A DNA stretch of 36,053 nucleotides from Pseudoalteromonas shioyasakiensis (GCF_022398475.1 NZ_JAKEVM010000032.1:1-36053); one strand, 5' to 3'. Counted from the stretch's first letter, positions 9,024 to 20,494 are shown. Made by a program: numbers and translations. Notes: generated from the letters alone by a model not told the origin.

Positions 9024-9850
9024 AATAAATGCTCTCTAAATCGTTGCTGAGACTGCACAGGCATGTCTTGGCGAATTGTATTCAAGCGGTTTAAATCAAG
9101 CTCATGGCTGATAAACCCAGTACCAGAGGCAAGCTCACTGAGCGTTTCTCCCCATGGTGAAATAATAATGCTGTGACCATAAGTGTGGCGGCCATTCTCG
9201 TGCTCGCCCCACTGTGCTGCGGCAACCACATAACATTGTGTTTCTATTGCCCGCGCAGCTAATAAAATATGCCAATGAGCAGCACCGGTAACGGTGGTAA
9301 AGGCACTGGGCACTAAAATAAGCTCAGCCCCTTGACGCTGCATGGCGGTGAATAAGCCACTGAAACGTAGATCATAACATACTGCTAAGCCAATTTTACC
9401 AAATGGCGAGTCGACCACCACAATATCGTTGCCTGCTTGCGTCGCATCAGACTCTCGGTAACTGCGCGTAGTGTCGGCAACATCCACATCAAATAAGTGA
9501 ATTTTATTGTACTGCGCAACCACATCGCCTTGGTTGTTAAATAAAAACGAGGCAGCTAAATACTTACCATTTTGCTGTGAAACAGGCAGGGTTCCAGCAG
9601 CTAACCAAATATCATGTTGCTTACATAAATCAGCAAGCTTCGCTTTATATGACTCACTTTGCAGACCTAATTCATAACTTGCTTGGCTTTGCTTACTAAA
9701 AATCAAAAAGCTTTCAGGTAAACACACTAGCAATGGCCGAGTTGCAGGTAACTGATTCAATGTCTGTGCTAAAAAAGCGAGGTTTTGCTCAGCATTCATG
9801 CTTGAGCACATTTGCACAGCAGCAACCTGTGGTTGAGGGTTAGCCTTCAT
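9020..9850 (-). CDS. Carbon-nitrogen hydrolase (nitrilase superfamily, NIT1-like)
   Basis: Nitrilase-superfamily amidase of 276 aa. The Glu-Lys-Cys triad is visible: Glu46 in CLPESFL, Lys116 in YNKIHLFD, and Cys158 in [14 protein letters not shown]. Family resemblance is to the NIT1/YbeM group, some of which hydrolyse deaminated glutathione; that function is inference here. The start at 9850 overlaps the end of yhdP by 11 bp, and the stop overlaps tldD by 4 bp, so it is embedded in the operon. The yhdP-nitrilase-tldD order is also found in Pseudomonas, whereas E. coli lacks the nitrilase at this place. Confidence 0.92.
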   Translation of the reverse strand: MKANPQPQVAAVQMCSSMNAEQNLAFLAQTLNQLPATRPLLVCLPESFLIFSKQSQASYELGLQSESYKAKLADLCKQHDIWLAAGTLPVSQQNGKYLAASFLFNNQGDVVAQYNKIHLFDVDVADTTRSYRESDATQAGNDIVVVDSPFGKIGLAVCYDLRFSGLFTAMQRQGAELILVPSAFTTVTGAAHWHILLAARAIETQCYVVAAAQWGEHENGRHTYGHSIIISPWGETLSELASGTGFISHELDLNRLNTIRQDMPVQSQQRFREHLL

Positions 9851-12800
9851 TGTTATCTAAACTCACTGAAGATGCGGCATCTTTTAATTTTAGTTGCGTC
9901 GACGACTGCGGCTGGCTTTGCGCGGCTTGCGGTAACGTCACTTCACGGCTCTTACGATCTACTTCTTCAACGACAGGATCGTTCATACTACCTGTTACTT
10001 TGAAGTTGATCTCTGAGATCACCCGCGCCGAATGAATCACTTTATCGATTGCCAGCGCTGCAAGACCACTTACCGGGTTTACCATCCATGCCACAATCAC
10101 TGGAATACTCGACGTCACCTGCGGCGCAACCGCTAGGTCGTAATCAATTTCAAAGGTGTTTAAGTTTGTATGGCCTTTAATCGTTAGATCGGCAGGCACA
10201 CCATCAAGCTTGGTATCTTGAGTGTAAGCTATGCCCTTTTCTAGCTGCATGGTGCCTTGCATACTGTTATAGAAAAAGCCTTTCGAGAATACATCTCTAA
10301 AATCGAGTTTCAGCTTACGCACTAACGAATCTAAACTCAGTAAAGAGAATACTCGCGCACCGCCATCACTGATCTCAGCAAGGTGCCCTTCACCTAAACG
10401 CCAATCTAATTCACCAGCTAAACTTGGTACGTCAAAGCTATAAGGTGCGCCTTGCCATGCAAGATCAAACTTAATATTGGCATCTGAATCTTTTACTGTG
10501 GTGGTGATATCAAACTCATCAAATAACTCGCCAATATCGTCACTTTGTAAGTTACCACTAAAGCGTGTTTGCCCATCAGCAAATTGTCCTTTACCACGTA
10601 ATACGTGGTCGCCTTTGTCGATGACCAGCTCAGTAAACAAGAGTTTATCGTTCTCCCCAACTAAGCTGCTTTTAATTTTATCAAGCTGATACTCAGCCAC
10701 TTTACAATCTTCACAGTTAAACTCGATGGCTGGGACTCGGGTTAACCAGCTTAAATCTTCTGGTTCAGCGTCTTGCTCTGTTTGTTCTGTGGCTTCGTTA
10801 AAATTAATACGCAGGTAGTCTGTAAAAATTTGAATTGGTCTGCGCGTTTCACCGGTTGGAATAAGCGCGTCGGCACGTAATTCTTTGGCATTTAGCTTTA
10901 GCTCTAAATCTGATTGCTTTGGTGCTAAGCGAAATTCAAAATCATTAAAGTCGATATTGTGTAGTGCTAGTTTGTTAAATTTACCCGTTACGTTATTGAA
11001 CGCAGGCATCACACTTGGCGCATCAGACTTAACTTTGGTAAGCGCAATAATTTGATCAATTAAGCCAAACCAAGGCACTATTTCGGTTTTTGGTAAATCG
11101 ATAGATACCGCAAAACCTTCACGATTAAGCCCTAAATCTTGCGCACCTAAAATTAAATGGGCATTACTAAATTTCTTTTCACCGTTATCTAAGATCGCAT
11201 TAAAGAATAACTGCTCATCAACATTAGCGGTGATCAAGTTCGAAATACGGTCGCCCTGTACCACTGCGGTTAATGGCCATTTCTGCTCTGCGCTTTTGCT
11301 ATAAGGTGCAGGCAGCTTGCTGGTTACACCGATTAAATTACCACTCACATCAGCGCGGTAATTAAAGTCATTTGGTAAAAAGTTAAGCGACACATTAATA
11401 TCAACATCACTTTGACCGCTTAAGTAACCGGCCAGTAAACCATGAGCTTGTTCAATTAAAGGCTCAGCTTCAAGGCCCAGCTTTACCTCAATTTCAGCGC
11501 GATAGGTGTCAGCCACATTTTCACTGTTGTAGTTTGCTGTGAGTGGCATGCCCATCCAATCTGCTTTGGCATTTTTTAAGTCGATTTTATCGTTATTAAA
11601 CTTAACAATACCGGTCATGTGATTAAGCGTGATACCTGGTTGTGCAAGGTAAACCGGAATATTGGCCAATTCAACTTCACCAATCGCATCAACATGACCC
11701 GAACGTAAATTTACTAACAACTCAATATCGGCCGTCGCTTCGCCTTGTGGTTGCACAACTTCAAAAACACTCGCCAAAGGTTTAGCAAGCGGAGTCGCCG
11801 TAAAGAACGGGTTAAGCTTATCGCCATGAGCTCGTTTATTAATGGCAACTTTTAGGATATCTGCATTCATTAAATCAGCAATACTGACATGAACACTCTC
11901 CCCCAAAGGGAGGTTAACCAGCTTGCCCGACTTGCTATAGATATCCATGCGCTCATTTTCAAAATGTAAAATGACGTTAGCATCTTCAACTTCTGGCCAG
12001 CTTGGTGAAAACTTATATTTAGCGTTTTCAACATTCGCTAACACTTCAAATTGACCTTGCTGCTCTTTGAACGGGAACCCTTTAAATGGCCCCGAGAACA
12101 GCACTTGAGCTTTATTAACTTCACCGCCCTTAATTGCGCCATTAAGGTAATTAACCAGCTTTTCGCTCATTACAGGTAACGGGAAATAATGCCCAGCGAC
12201 TTTGGCATCAGGGGCATAGGCTTCAGCATATAAATCTAACCGCGGTTCATCGGTCAGGCTGAGCATCATCTCAGCAGCCACAGTAACTTCGTCGTTATCA
12301 AGCCAGATATTATCGCTACTAATGCGCCAGCCATCATCGTAATGGTGAAGGTCGAGCTCTACATTTAATTGATTGTAGGCAATATCTTGGCTAAAGCTGC
12401 CGTTCGTTAGCAGTTGATTGTTCTCGCCATATAGCTGAATTCGCCCAGCTGATTGATTAATTAAGCCATCAACACGAATCGCCTGACCGCCAGGAATGCC
12501 CTGCAGCGACAGCCAATTGATTTGTTCGCCCTGAAACCAAAGTTGCCAGTTATCCTGCTGACCCAACTCAAGATAGGCATCACTTAACTGACCATTGGGT
12601 TGACGGGCTAAAAACGGGGCAAGTACTTCAAAGTTACTTAACTGTGATAACTTTGCCAGTAATGCAAAATCAAATTGCTTTAACCAAATTTGGCTTTTAT
12701 CGCCAAGTTGAGCTTCAAACTGTAAGGTTGGCCATTGTTTTAAATCACTTTCAAAGGTGAGCCCGGTGCTTTTTAAGCGCCAGCCATTTTGCTTAGGAAA

Positions 12801-13697
12801 TAAATGAAAACCACCTTCGCTTAAACTGATTTGGTGTGCTTCTTGGTTTTGTTGCCAATTGATAAAGCTCGGTAGCCACTGCACTTTTACATCGCTGATC
12901 AGGCCTTTTTCAAGACTAAACCACGTTTGTAAATTGATGTCTGAAGTAAGCTGCTGCTTGTCAGTATTAATATATTGCGCCAGCCACTTAGATACATCAA
13001 CGTTCGCTGCTTGCACATAGATATCGCCAGCCATGGTTTCGAGGGTCGAACCATTCAGCGCCATGCGGGCGTCAAAACTACCAACAGAAATTCCCGGTAA
13101 GGCTAACGTGCCTGAGCCTTGATGTTGCTCTGGGGTATTTTGCCAGACAATATTTTCGAGGATCAGCTTGCGCTCTTTACCATCATTGAGGGTAAAATTA
13201 AGGCTACTGTCTTGCACCGCAAAGTGACCAGTTTCACCAAGGAATAAGCCTTCGATTAGTTCTTTTTGCTCAAAGTTGCTGGTTTGCTGGTTATTCCCCA
13301 AATCAAGCATAGTGGGTAAATCAACATCAGCATGAAAACCATTGATCACAAAGTAGTTAGATTTAAGCTGACGGGTTTTTACTGACTCCCATAAATTAAC
13401 TTCAAGGCTTGCTTTATCAATGGTGAGTGCAATCGGCGAGGTTTGGTTATCTTCAAAAGAAATATCTTCGATGACTAAGGCAGGACCTTGGCCATGCCAA
13501 CTGGCTGAGATTGAGCCAATCGCTAAATTTACATCAAAGCGTTCATACAAAAACGCTTCAATGTCATCTTTATAATCATTTGCGTATGGCAGTGAATACT
13601 TTACCACAGAGACAATAACGGCCAGCAGTACGAGAGTAATAGCAAATACTTGCCATAACTTACGTAAACAATAAAAGCAGACCGTTTTTGCCTTCAT
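9840..13697 (-). CDS. yhdP: YhdP family AsmA-like envelope protein
   Basis: Very large inner-membrane-anchored periplasmic protein (1285 aa; E. coli YhdP is about 1266). With TamB and YdbH, AsmA-like proteins of this type carry phospholipids between inner and outer membrane. One N-terminal membrane helix is visible at about residues 13-35 (FAITLVLLAVIVSVV). The rest is long beta-rich sequence of DUF3971/AsmA-C type, ending in a region (VIVAWMVNPVSGLAALAIDK) typical of the YhdP C-terminus. A polar, Gln/Ser-rich tail follows. The start codon overlaps the rng stop by one base (TAATG), and the end overlaps the nitrilase start by 11 bp. Assignment by family features and operon position is firm. 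Confidence 0.95.
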   Translation of the reverse strand: MKAKTVCFYCLRKLWQVFAITLVLLAVIVSVVKYSLPYANDYKDDIEAFLYERFDVNLAIGSISASWHGQGPALVIEDISFEDNQTSPIALTIDKASLEVNLWESVKTRQLKSNYFVINGFHADVDLPTMLDLGNNQQTSNFEQKELIEGLFLGETGHFAVQDSSLNFTLNDGKERKLILENIVWQNTPEQHQGSGTLALPGISVGSFDARMALNGSTLETMAGDIYVQAANVDVSKWLAQYINTDKQQLTSDINLQTWFSLEKGLISDVKVQWLPSFINWQQNQEAHQISLSEGGFHLFPKQNGWRLKSTGLTFESDLKQWPTLQFEAQLGDKSQIWLKQFDFALLAKLSQLSNFEVLAPFLARQPNGQLSDAYLELGQQDNWQLWFQGEQINWLSLQGIPGGQAIRVDGLINQSAGRIQLYGENNQLLTNGSFSQDIAYNQLNVELDLHHYDDGWRISSDNIWLDNDEVTVAAEMMLSLTDEPRLDLYAEAYAPDAKVAGHYFPLPVMSEKLVNYLNGAIKGGEVNKAQVLFSGPFKGFPFKEQQGQFEVLANVENAKYKFSPSWPEVEDANVILHFENERMDIYSKSGKLVNLPLGESVHVSIADLMNADILKVAINKRAHGDKLNPFFTATPLAKPLASVFEVVQPQGEATADIELLVNLRSGHVDAIGEVELANIPVYLAQPGITLNHMTGIVKFNNDKIDLKNAKADWMGMPLTANYNSENVADTYRAEIEVKLGLEAEPLIEQAHGLLAGYLSGQSDVDINVSLNFLPNDFNYRADVSGNLIGVTSKLPAPYSKSAEQKWPLTAVVQGDRISNLITANVDEQLFFNAILDNGEKKFSNAHLILGAQDLGLNREGFAVSIDLPKTEIVPWFGLIDQIIALTKVKSDAPSVMPAFNNVTGKFNKLALHNIDFNDFEFRLAPKQSDLELKLNAKELRADALIPTGETRRPIQIFTDYLRINFNEATEQTEQDAEPEDLSWLTRVPAIEFNCEDCKVAEYQLDKIKSSLVGENDKLLFTELVIDKGDHVLRGKGQFADGQTRFSGNLQSDDIGELFDEFDITTTVKDSDANIKFDLAWQGAPYSFDVPSLAGELDWRLGEGHLAEISDGGARVFSLLSLDSLVRKLKLDFRDVFSKGFFYNSMQGTMQLEKGIAYTQDTKLDGVPADLTIKGHTNLNTFEIDYDLAVAPQVTSSIPVIVAWMVNPVSGLAALAIDKVIHSARVISEINFKVTGSMNDPVVEEVDRKSREVTLPQAAQSQPQSSTQLKLKDAASSVSLDNNEG

Positions 13698-15169
13698 TAC
13701 ATCATTACCACATCAAACTGTTCTTGGTTATATAAACTCTCTGTTTGAATACTGACTTGCTTACCGATAAATAGTTCCAGCTCAGCAAGGTTGTGATACT
13801 CATCGTTGATCAATGCTTCGCTTACCGAAGGAGCTGCGTAAACCATAAACTTATCAGCTGCATAAGCACGGTTTACCCTAACGATTTCACGCAAGATTTC
13901 GTAGCAAACCGTTTCGACTGTTTTTTGCGAGCCGCGCCCTGAACACGCAGGACACACATCACAAAGAATGTGCTCTAAGCTTTCGCGGGTCCGTTTGCGG
14001 GTCATCTCTACTAAGCCTAGTGCAGATAAGCCGTTTATGTTGGCTTTTGCACGATCTTTTGCAAGTGCAGACTCAAGTGAGTGCAAGACTCGGCGTTTGT
14101 GCTCATCGCTAACCATATCGATAAAGTCGATGATAATGATGCCGCCTAAATTACGTAAACGTAGCTGACGAGCAATTGCTGAGGTCGCTTCGATATTAGT
14201 ATTAAAAATGGTCTCTTCGAGGTTACGATGGCCAACAAACGCGCCGGTATTTACATCAACGGTTGTCATCGCTTCGGTTTGGTCGATAATTAAATAACCT
14301 CCCGATTTAAGCTCAACTTTACGATGTAGCGCTTTTTGGATCTCGGTTTCAACATCGAATAAATCGAAAATAGGTCGCTCACCCGGGTAGTATTCTAATG
14401 CTCCCGATAACAGCGGCACAAATTCTTCTGTAAATTCTTTAAGCTCTTGATAGGTTAGTTTTGAGTCAACACGAATACGCTCCATGTCTTCACCTACGTA
14501 GTCACGTAGAGTTCGAAACGCCAGTGTTAAGTCTTCATGCAAGATGCTTTCTTTACTGGTTTTTTTGCGCTTAGTGACGATTTTTTGCCACAGTTTTTTT
14601 AAGAATTCCGCATCGTGACGTAGCTCAGCTTCCGACGCCCCTTCTGCTGCGGTACGAACAATAAAGCTGCCGTCATCATCACCATATTCGGCAACAATTT
14701 TCTTTAAACGCGAACGTTCTTCTTCGGTTTCAATGCGCTGGCTTACACCTACGTGTGTTGCATCTGGCATAAACACTAAATAACGAGAAGGAATAGTGAT
14801 ATCAGTTGTTAAGCGCGCGCCCTTGGTTCCTAGCGGGTCTTTAACCACTTGCACCATGATATGTTGGCCTTGGCGCACAAGCTCACGAATATCTTGTACT
14901 TTTTTGATTGGCTGCTCATCAACGCCTTCTACAATTGAGGCACTGTTTACAATGTCTGATGCATGTAAAAAGGCGGCTTTCTCTAAGCCAATATCGACAA
15001 ACGCAGCCTGCATACCCGGTAATACACGGCTGATTTTACCTAAGTAAATATTGCCCACAATCCCAAGGTTGCCAATACGCTCTAGTTGGATTTCTTGCAG
15101 TACGCCATTTTCGATAAGCGCAACGCGACTTTCGCTCGGTGTAACGTTGATCAGTAATTCGGTGCTCAT
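13697..15169 (-). CDS. rng: Ribonuclease G
   Basis: Endoribonuclease of the RNase E/G family that matures the 5' end of 16S rRNA and cleaves some mRNAs. It has an N-terminal S1 domain (about residues 35-125, with GNIYLGKISRVLPGMQAAFVD), the 5'-sensor/RNase H region with DPLGTKGARLTT, the catalytic Mg2+ site TTVDVNTGAFVG (about 302-313), and the zinc-link CPACSGRG (about 405-412). At 490 aa it matches RNase G and lacks the long C-terminal scaffold of RNase E. Its ATG is 1 nt after the maf stop and its TAA overlaps the yhdP ATG. Formerly named cafA. Confidence 0.97.
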   Translation of the reverse strand: MSTELLINVTPSESRVALIENGVLQEIQLERIGNLGIVGNIYLGKISRVLPGMQAAFVDIGLEKAAFLHASDIVNSASIVEGVDEQPIKKVQDIRELVRQGQHIMVQVVKDPLGTKGARLTTDITIPSRYLVFMPDATHVGVSQRIETEEERSRLKKIVAEYGDDDGSFIVRTAAEGASEAELRHDAEFLKKLWQKIVTKRKKTSKESILHEDLTLAFRTLRDYVGEDMERIRVDSKLTYQELKEFTEEFVPLLSGALEYYPGERPIFDLFDVETEIQKALHRKVELKSGGYLIIDQTEAMTTVDVNTGAFVGHRNLEETIFNTNIEATSAIARQLRLRNLGGIIIIDFIDMVSDEHKRRVLHSLESALAKDRAKANINGLSALGLVEMTRKRTRESLEHILCDVCPACSGRGSQKTVETVCYEILREIVRVNRAYAADKFMVYAAPSVSEALINDEYHNLAELELFIGKQVSIQTESLYNQEQFDVVMM

Positions 15170-15170
15170 G

Positions 15171-15740
15171 TTACCCTCTTAAAAATTCGTTTAATAACTG
15201 CTCTGTCTCATATAAAGGTAAGCCGACAACCGCAAAATAGCTACCCGAAAGGTGACTAACAAAGCGGCCACCTAAGCCTTGAATGCCATAACCACCGGCT
15301 TTATCTTGCGGCTCTCCACTATGCCAGTAGGCATCAATTTCAGCATCGCTGAGCGGTTTAAATGTAACATCGGTGACAACAAGGCAGCTTTTTACTTGCT
15401 CACTATCAGCAATTGCCACAGCCGTCATCACTTGATGAGTTCGGCCAGATAAGCGCTTCATAGTGGCGGTAAAATCAGCTTGGTCTAGCGGCTTACCGAG
15501 TGCGGTATCATCAATGACAACCACGGTATCGCTGCCAAGTACTGGTCGGTCACTATAACCCATTGCAACGCCCGATTGCGCCTTGAGTCTGGCAAGACGC
15601 TCTACATAGTCGCGCGGGGCTTCGTTTGGGAATTGGCTTTCATCTGCATCAACGCTAAATTGAGAAAACTCAACGCCAAGTTGGCTGAGCAACTCTTTTC
15701 GGCGCGGTGATGCAGACGCCAAATAAATTGCGGTTTGCAT
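15171..15740 (-). CDS. maf: Maf-like nucleotide pyrophosphatase (YhdE type)
   Basis: House-cleaning nucleoside triphosphate pyrophosphatase; the E. coli YhdE type prefers dTTP and UTP, including modified forms. The N-terminal LASASPRRKELL nucleotide-binding signature, GSDTVV at about residues 69-74, LGKPLD, the SGRTHQVMTAV segment and the C-terminal DKAGGYGIQG motif are all present. At 189 aa it is complete. The start overlaps the mreD stop in TAATG (15738-15742). The mreBCD-maf-rng order is conserved in many gammaproteobacteria. Confidence 0.96.
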   Translation of the reverse strand: MQTAIYLASASPRRKELLSQLGVEFSQFSVDADESQFPNEAPRDYVERLARLKAQSGVAMGYSDRPVLGSDTVVVIDDTALGKPLDQADFTATMKRLSGRTHQVMTAVAIADSEQVKSCLVVTDVTFKPLSDAEIDAYWHSGEPQDKAGGYGIQGLGGRFVSHLSGSYFAVVGLPLYETEQLLNEFLRG

Positions 15741-16219
15741 TATCTAATCCTGAAATGACGGCGATATTTACGCAAAATTAAGAATATCCACCACCAACAA
15801 AGCATGCCGGTTAGTACTGGCCACATATAATGCGGGCTAAAATAAACGCCCATTAAAAAGTGGTTAAGCCAAAACTGCATGAGGTGGTAAAGCGTTAAAA
15901 ACAAAGCAATTAAAATGCTTTGCTGCCATAAAGAAAAGTTTCTAATTTTTTGGAAATTACTCGCAGTGATAAATATACACACTGAATAAGTCAGTGAGTT
16001 CACACCGAGTGGCGAGCCTGATGCAAGGTCCATTAATAAACCAACCACCCAAGCTGTGCCAATATTTAAACGGTGTGGCACCGCTAACGACCAATACATT
16101 AATACCATTAACACCCAGTCTGGGCGGTATGGTTCAAACGAAATCGGTAACGGCATTAATGCCATTACCAATGCAAAGAAGATACTGATAGCAATCAGCA
16201 AAAAGTGACGACTATTCAT
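15740..16219 (-). CDS. mreD: Rod shape-determining protein MreD
   Basis: Integral inner-membrane component of the elongasome, which connects MreB filaments to peptidoglycan synthesis with MreC and RodA/PBP2. The 159-aa protein has about five hydrophobic segments and the family pattern YRPDWVLMVLMYW, then GLLMDLASGSPLG. The open frame extends upstream to 16327 inside mreC, but the ATG at 16219 (MNSRHFLL) gives the usual MreD length and an 8-bp overlap with the mreC stop, so I chose it. Downstream, its TAA overlaps the maf ATG. Confidence 0.95.
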   Translation of the reverse strand: MNSRHFLLIAISIFFALVMALMPLPISFEPYRPDWVLMVLMYWSLAVPHRLNIGTAWVVGLLMDLASGSPLGVNSLTYSVCIFITASNFQKIRNFSLWQQSILIALFLTLYHLMQFWLNHFLMGVYFSPHYMWPVLTGMLCWWWIFLILRKYRRHFRIR

Positions 16220-17053
16220 TGCTGATGCTCTCCTGCTGATTACGCCACAGCACAACCAATAAGCGAATACGGTCAAGTTGCGCAATTGGCTCAGCATAAA
16301 CCTGCGCAAAAGGACGCCCTTCATCACGGTTAATTTCGGTCACTACTGCAACCGGATATCCCTCAGGGAAGGTGCCACCAAGGCCTGACGTAACCAAGAT
16401 ATCGCCAATGCGAACATCAAGGCTATGTGGTACATGCGAAAGTTTTACCACGTTGATTTTGCCAATCCCCTCAACCACGGTACGCACATCGTTACGTAAA
16501 ATACGCACAGGTGTAGCATGAGTTGTATCTGTCATCAGTAGTACACGCGAGGTAGTTGAACCCACTTGAGTGATTTGCCCCACTACCCCCATTTCGTCAA
16601 TCACAGCTTGGCCTTCGCTTAAGCCATCCGTTGTACCACGGTTAATAACCACTTGGTGGCTATACGGGTTTGAATGAACAGAGAGAACTTGTGCAATAAT
16701 CTTACGGTTTGATTGCTTAGCCGATGAACCGAGTAAAGCGCGTAACTTATCGTTTTCACGAGATAAAAATGACAGTTGTTGTAGTTGTTCGCTTTGTAGT
16801 AACTGCTTCTTTTTAAGTGCTTCGTTTTCGGTTAAAAGCTGTTCGCGGGTATGAAGGTTCTTTGCGCCAATACTAAATAACTCATAGGGCAAGTTGGCAA
16901 GGTAAATAAGTGGGCTAACTAAAGTGTTTAGGCTGGTGCGGATTGTTGTACCACCTTGAGTGTAGCGATCGCCTACTATCAGCACGACACTCAAAAGCAC
17001 TGCGACAAAAAGTCGCAGTTGCAAAGAGATGGTACGACCAAAAAGTAACTTCA

Positions 17054-17054
<1 letters not shown>
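16212..17054 (-). CDS. mreC: Rod shape-determining protein MreC
   Basis: Bitopic inner-membrane protein whose periplasmic part activates PBP2/RodA in side-wall synthesis. One N-terminal membrane helix (about residues 12-30, LRLFVAVLLSVVLIVG) is followed by a coiled coil at about 65-110 (REQLLTENEALKKKQLLQSE), then the beta-barrel domain with VVINRGTTDGLSEGQAVI and VLVTSGLGGTFPEGYPVAVV, both typical MreC motifs. At 280 aa it is normal in length. Its ATG overlaps the mreB TAA by one base, so the two are very likely translationally coupled. Confidence 0.96.
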
Positions 17055-18154
<1,100 letters not shown>

Positions 18155-18194
18155 CTAATCATGAAAAAGCGCAACTGCTTTAATTAAAATGCTA

Positions 18195-18223
18195 AAAAAG
18201 GAAGCATCCATTGCTTCCTTTTT
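18195..18223 (-). terminator. Rho-independent terminator of the SUMF1-domain gene
   Basis: A 12-bp perfect stem AAAAAGGAAGCA (18195-18206) pairs with TGCTTCCTTTTT (18212-18223) around TCCAT. On the minus strand it lies just beyond the stop at 18230 and runs into a T stretch. It insulates mreB from the gene upstream. Confidence 0.9.
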
Positions 18224-18229
18224 AAATTC

Positions 18230-20257
18230 TTATCGTTCGCGTACTAAACGGAAACCGATATAGTTTGCACGAAAATCTGGCGCTAGGATTAAGCGCGTTG
18301 ATACGCGTGCTAGGCTAGGAGCAAAATTCCATGCACCGCCTCGAACAGCCACATCAGACTGTCCTGACTTTTTGTTTGTCCATTCCCACACATTACCTAC
18401 TGTATCGTATAGGCCAAATGCGTTAGGAGAAAACGACCCTGTTGGTGCAGCGCTCTTGTTTGACCATTCGCTACCACACCAGCCACAGTTCGCTAAATTT
18501 TTACCAATTTCGTTACCCCAAGGGTATTCAGTTTCTTTACCTGCACGTGCAGCGTATTCCCACTCAACCTCATTTGGTAAACGAAACAGCTGGCCTGTTT
18601 GACCCGATAACCAATCAGCATACGCTTTGGCATCGTTGTAAGTTAAACAAACCGCCGGAAAATCACTTTCTTGATCAAAGCCTGGGTTGCGCCAGTTTAA
18701 GGTTGCTTCCCACACTGGTTCGCCATTTAAGTAATACGCACAGCCGCGATCTTTTTCTGCTTCTGTTTTATAGCCGGTATTCGCAACGAATTGCTCATAC
18801 TCACCAACGCTTACTTCTTTGCTTTGCATTGCAAATGAGTTAGCAATGGTTTTTTCTACCACTGGGCGCTCATTCGCTAACCCATTGCCGTTAATGTCAC
18901 CCATCTTAAATTTACCAGCGGGAATAACTACAATGCTGGCAGAACTGGTTTTATTAACAATACTTGCAACAGGTGCTGTTACAGGTTGTTCTGGTGCCGC
19001 AGTCACTTCAGCAACAACAGGCTCTGGCACTTTAACTAGGTTTGCATTAATGGTTTGTGCTTTACGCAGATCAATTCGCGCTTTATAGCTTTTGTAGCCA
19101 CGTTTGCGAATTTCAATATCATGAAAACCTTTTGGTAATGATGTCGTTAACCTAGTTGCACCATAGCTAACACCATCAATAAACACTTCGTCGTCATAAA
19201 CATTTGAACGCAGTGTTAATTCAACCATTTTAGATTTTTTTAGATCAGGTAATGGTTCAACCTTTATTGGCTTTTTTACAGAATAATCACTTACTGGTTG
19301 CTCACTCATACGTGAAACCGATACCACCTGCCCATTATCCTGAGAGTCACTGAATGTTAACTGACTATCTGAATAGGTAGTGCCGTAGCTTGGCTGAAAG
19401 TTACCAGCCAGTGGCGTGCCATAGTCAGCACAAAAACGATTATCTAAGTTAAGTAAGCTACATAAACGGCTGCTGTTTACATCACCGCGCATCGTCACAC
19501 TTAGGTTAACGTTGTAGTTACCTTGACCACTGAACGCGCTGTTCACGACATGGCTACTTAAAATCTTAACTTGTGCACCAGCAAGGTTACGTTTTGGCTC
19601 AACTAAACGTTCTTCAGTTAAGTTAGCAAAAATCTGGTCTACAAAACGTTTAGTGGCTTTTTGTAAGCCCATTTGTTGGCCACGTTGTTCACAGGCAGCA
19701 AGTGTTTCGGTGCGCTTACAGTTAATCGTGTGATTAACCTCTAATGTGCCTTCACGCGTGAATTCATTACGTAAACGCTCAACACGTGCCGTTGCTAACT
19801 GCTCTTTTAAACTTTCTAAGGTGTTTAACTGGGTGTGCTTTGATACACGAATTTGCTCAATGTCTTTTCTATGTGAAGCAATTGCCGCCAATTGCATCGA
19901 AATATCATCTTTGTTTTGTTTGTGATCAACCACAGCTTTTTGATAGCGCGACTGCGCATTGCTGATATCAAGAGTTGGGTCATCAATAAGTCGGCGGTAC
20001 ATCTCGTTCATTGCATCTAGCGCTTGGTTTTTTTCTTTATCTAGCTCAGTTGAGCGGGCGCGCAATAATTCGAGTTGTTTTTGTAACTGACTTTCTTCTT
20101 TTAGGTGTTTTTCGAGGATTAAGGTCGAGTTATCGTATTCGGCTTGTTTTTTACTGATCTCTGATTCAATGCCAGTTACCGTAGCAGTATCTTGTGCAAA
20201 TGCACTAGTTGCTAGCAAACTAACTGAAATTAACAGAGATAAAGGAGCAATTCGCAT
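18230..20257 (-). CDS. Periplasmic coiled-coil / PEGA / SUMF1 (formylglycine-generating enzyme-like) protein
   Basis: Exported 675-aa protein. A signal peptide (residues 1-22, cleavage near TSAFA-Q) precedes a long charged coiled coil (about 25-170). A middle region (about 175-290) carries four Cys (CKRTETLAAC and CSLLNLDNRFC). A PEGA-like domain at about 340-405 (VFIDGVSYGATRLTTSLPKG) is followed by a Pro/Val-rich linker. Residues 440-675 are a SUMF1/FGE-sulfatase fold (IPAGKFKMGD, RLPNEVEWEYAARAG, VGNVWEWT, RGGAW, IGFRLVRE). The C-terminal segment where FGE carries its catalytic cysteine pair shows VSTRL without Cys, so enzymatic FGE activity is unlikely; a binding role is more plausible. 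The frame extends to 20272, but the ATG at 20257 has GGGA and GGA upstream. It is isolated by a terminator from mreB. Confidence 0.85.
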   Translation of the reverse strand: MRIAPLSLLISVSLLATSAFAQDTATVTGIESEISKKQAEYDNSTLILEKHLKEESQLQKQLELLRARSTELDKEKNQALDAMNEMYRRLIDDPTLDISNAQSRYQKAVVDHKQNKDDISMQLAAIASHRKDIEQIRVSKHTQLNTLESLKEQLATARVERLRNEFTREGTLEVNHTINCKRTETLAACEQRGQQMGLQKATKRFVDQIFANLTEERLVEPKRNLAGAQVKILSSHVVNSAFSGQGNYNVNLSVTMRGDVNSSRLCSLLNLDNRFCADYGTPLAGNFQPSYGTTYSDSQLTFSDSQDNGQVVSVSRMSEQPVSDYSVKKPIKVEPLPDLKKSKMVELTLRSNVYDDEVFIDGVSYGATRLTTSLPKGFHDIEIRKRGYKSYKARIDLRKAQTINANLVKVPEPVVAEVTAAPEQPVTAPVASIVNKTSSASIVVIPAGKFKMGDINGNGLANERPVVEKTIANSFAMQSKEVSVGEYEQFVANTGYKTEAEKDRGCAYYLNGEPVWEATLNWRNPGFDQESDFPAVCLTYNDAKAYADWLSGQTGQLFRLPNEVEWEYAARAGKETEYPWGNEIGKNLANCGWCGSEWSNKSAAPTGSFSPNAFGLYDTVGNVWEWTNKKSGQSDVAVRGGAWNFAPSLARVSTRLILAPDFRANYIGFRLVRER

Positions 20258-20494
20258 ATATTCCATTCCCAAAAAGCGGCAATTATTTGGTCATTATTAT
20301 TTTTTATAATTAAACTCTTATGCTATGTACTTGCAAGGCAAAACACAAGCTTTGTTCAATTATTATCTGAGTTTACATCTATTACCTTAGTTGATGCCAG
20401 TAAATAACAAAATCATTTGAGTTTAATTGACTAATTTCTATCTGTAAGACGATTTTGCTACAATAAGACGTGTTTTTTTACGAAAATTAATGCC

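Noticed and set aside
16220..16327. N-terminal extension of MreD
   Set aside because: It lies within mreC, lacks similarity to MreD, and the ATG at 16219 gives the normal length.
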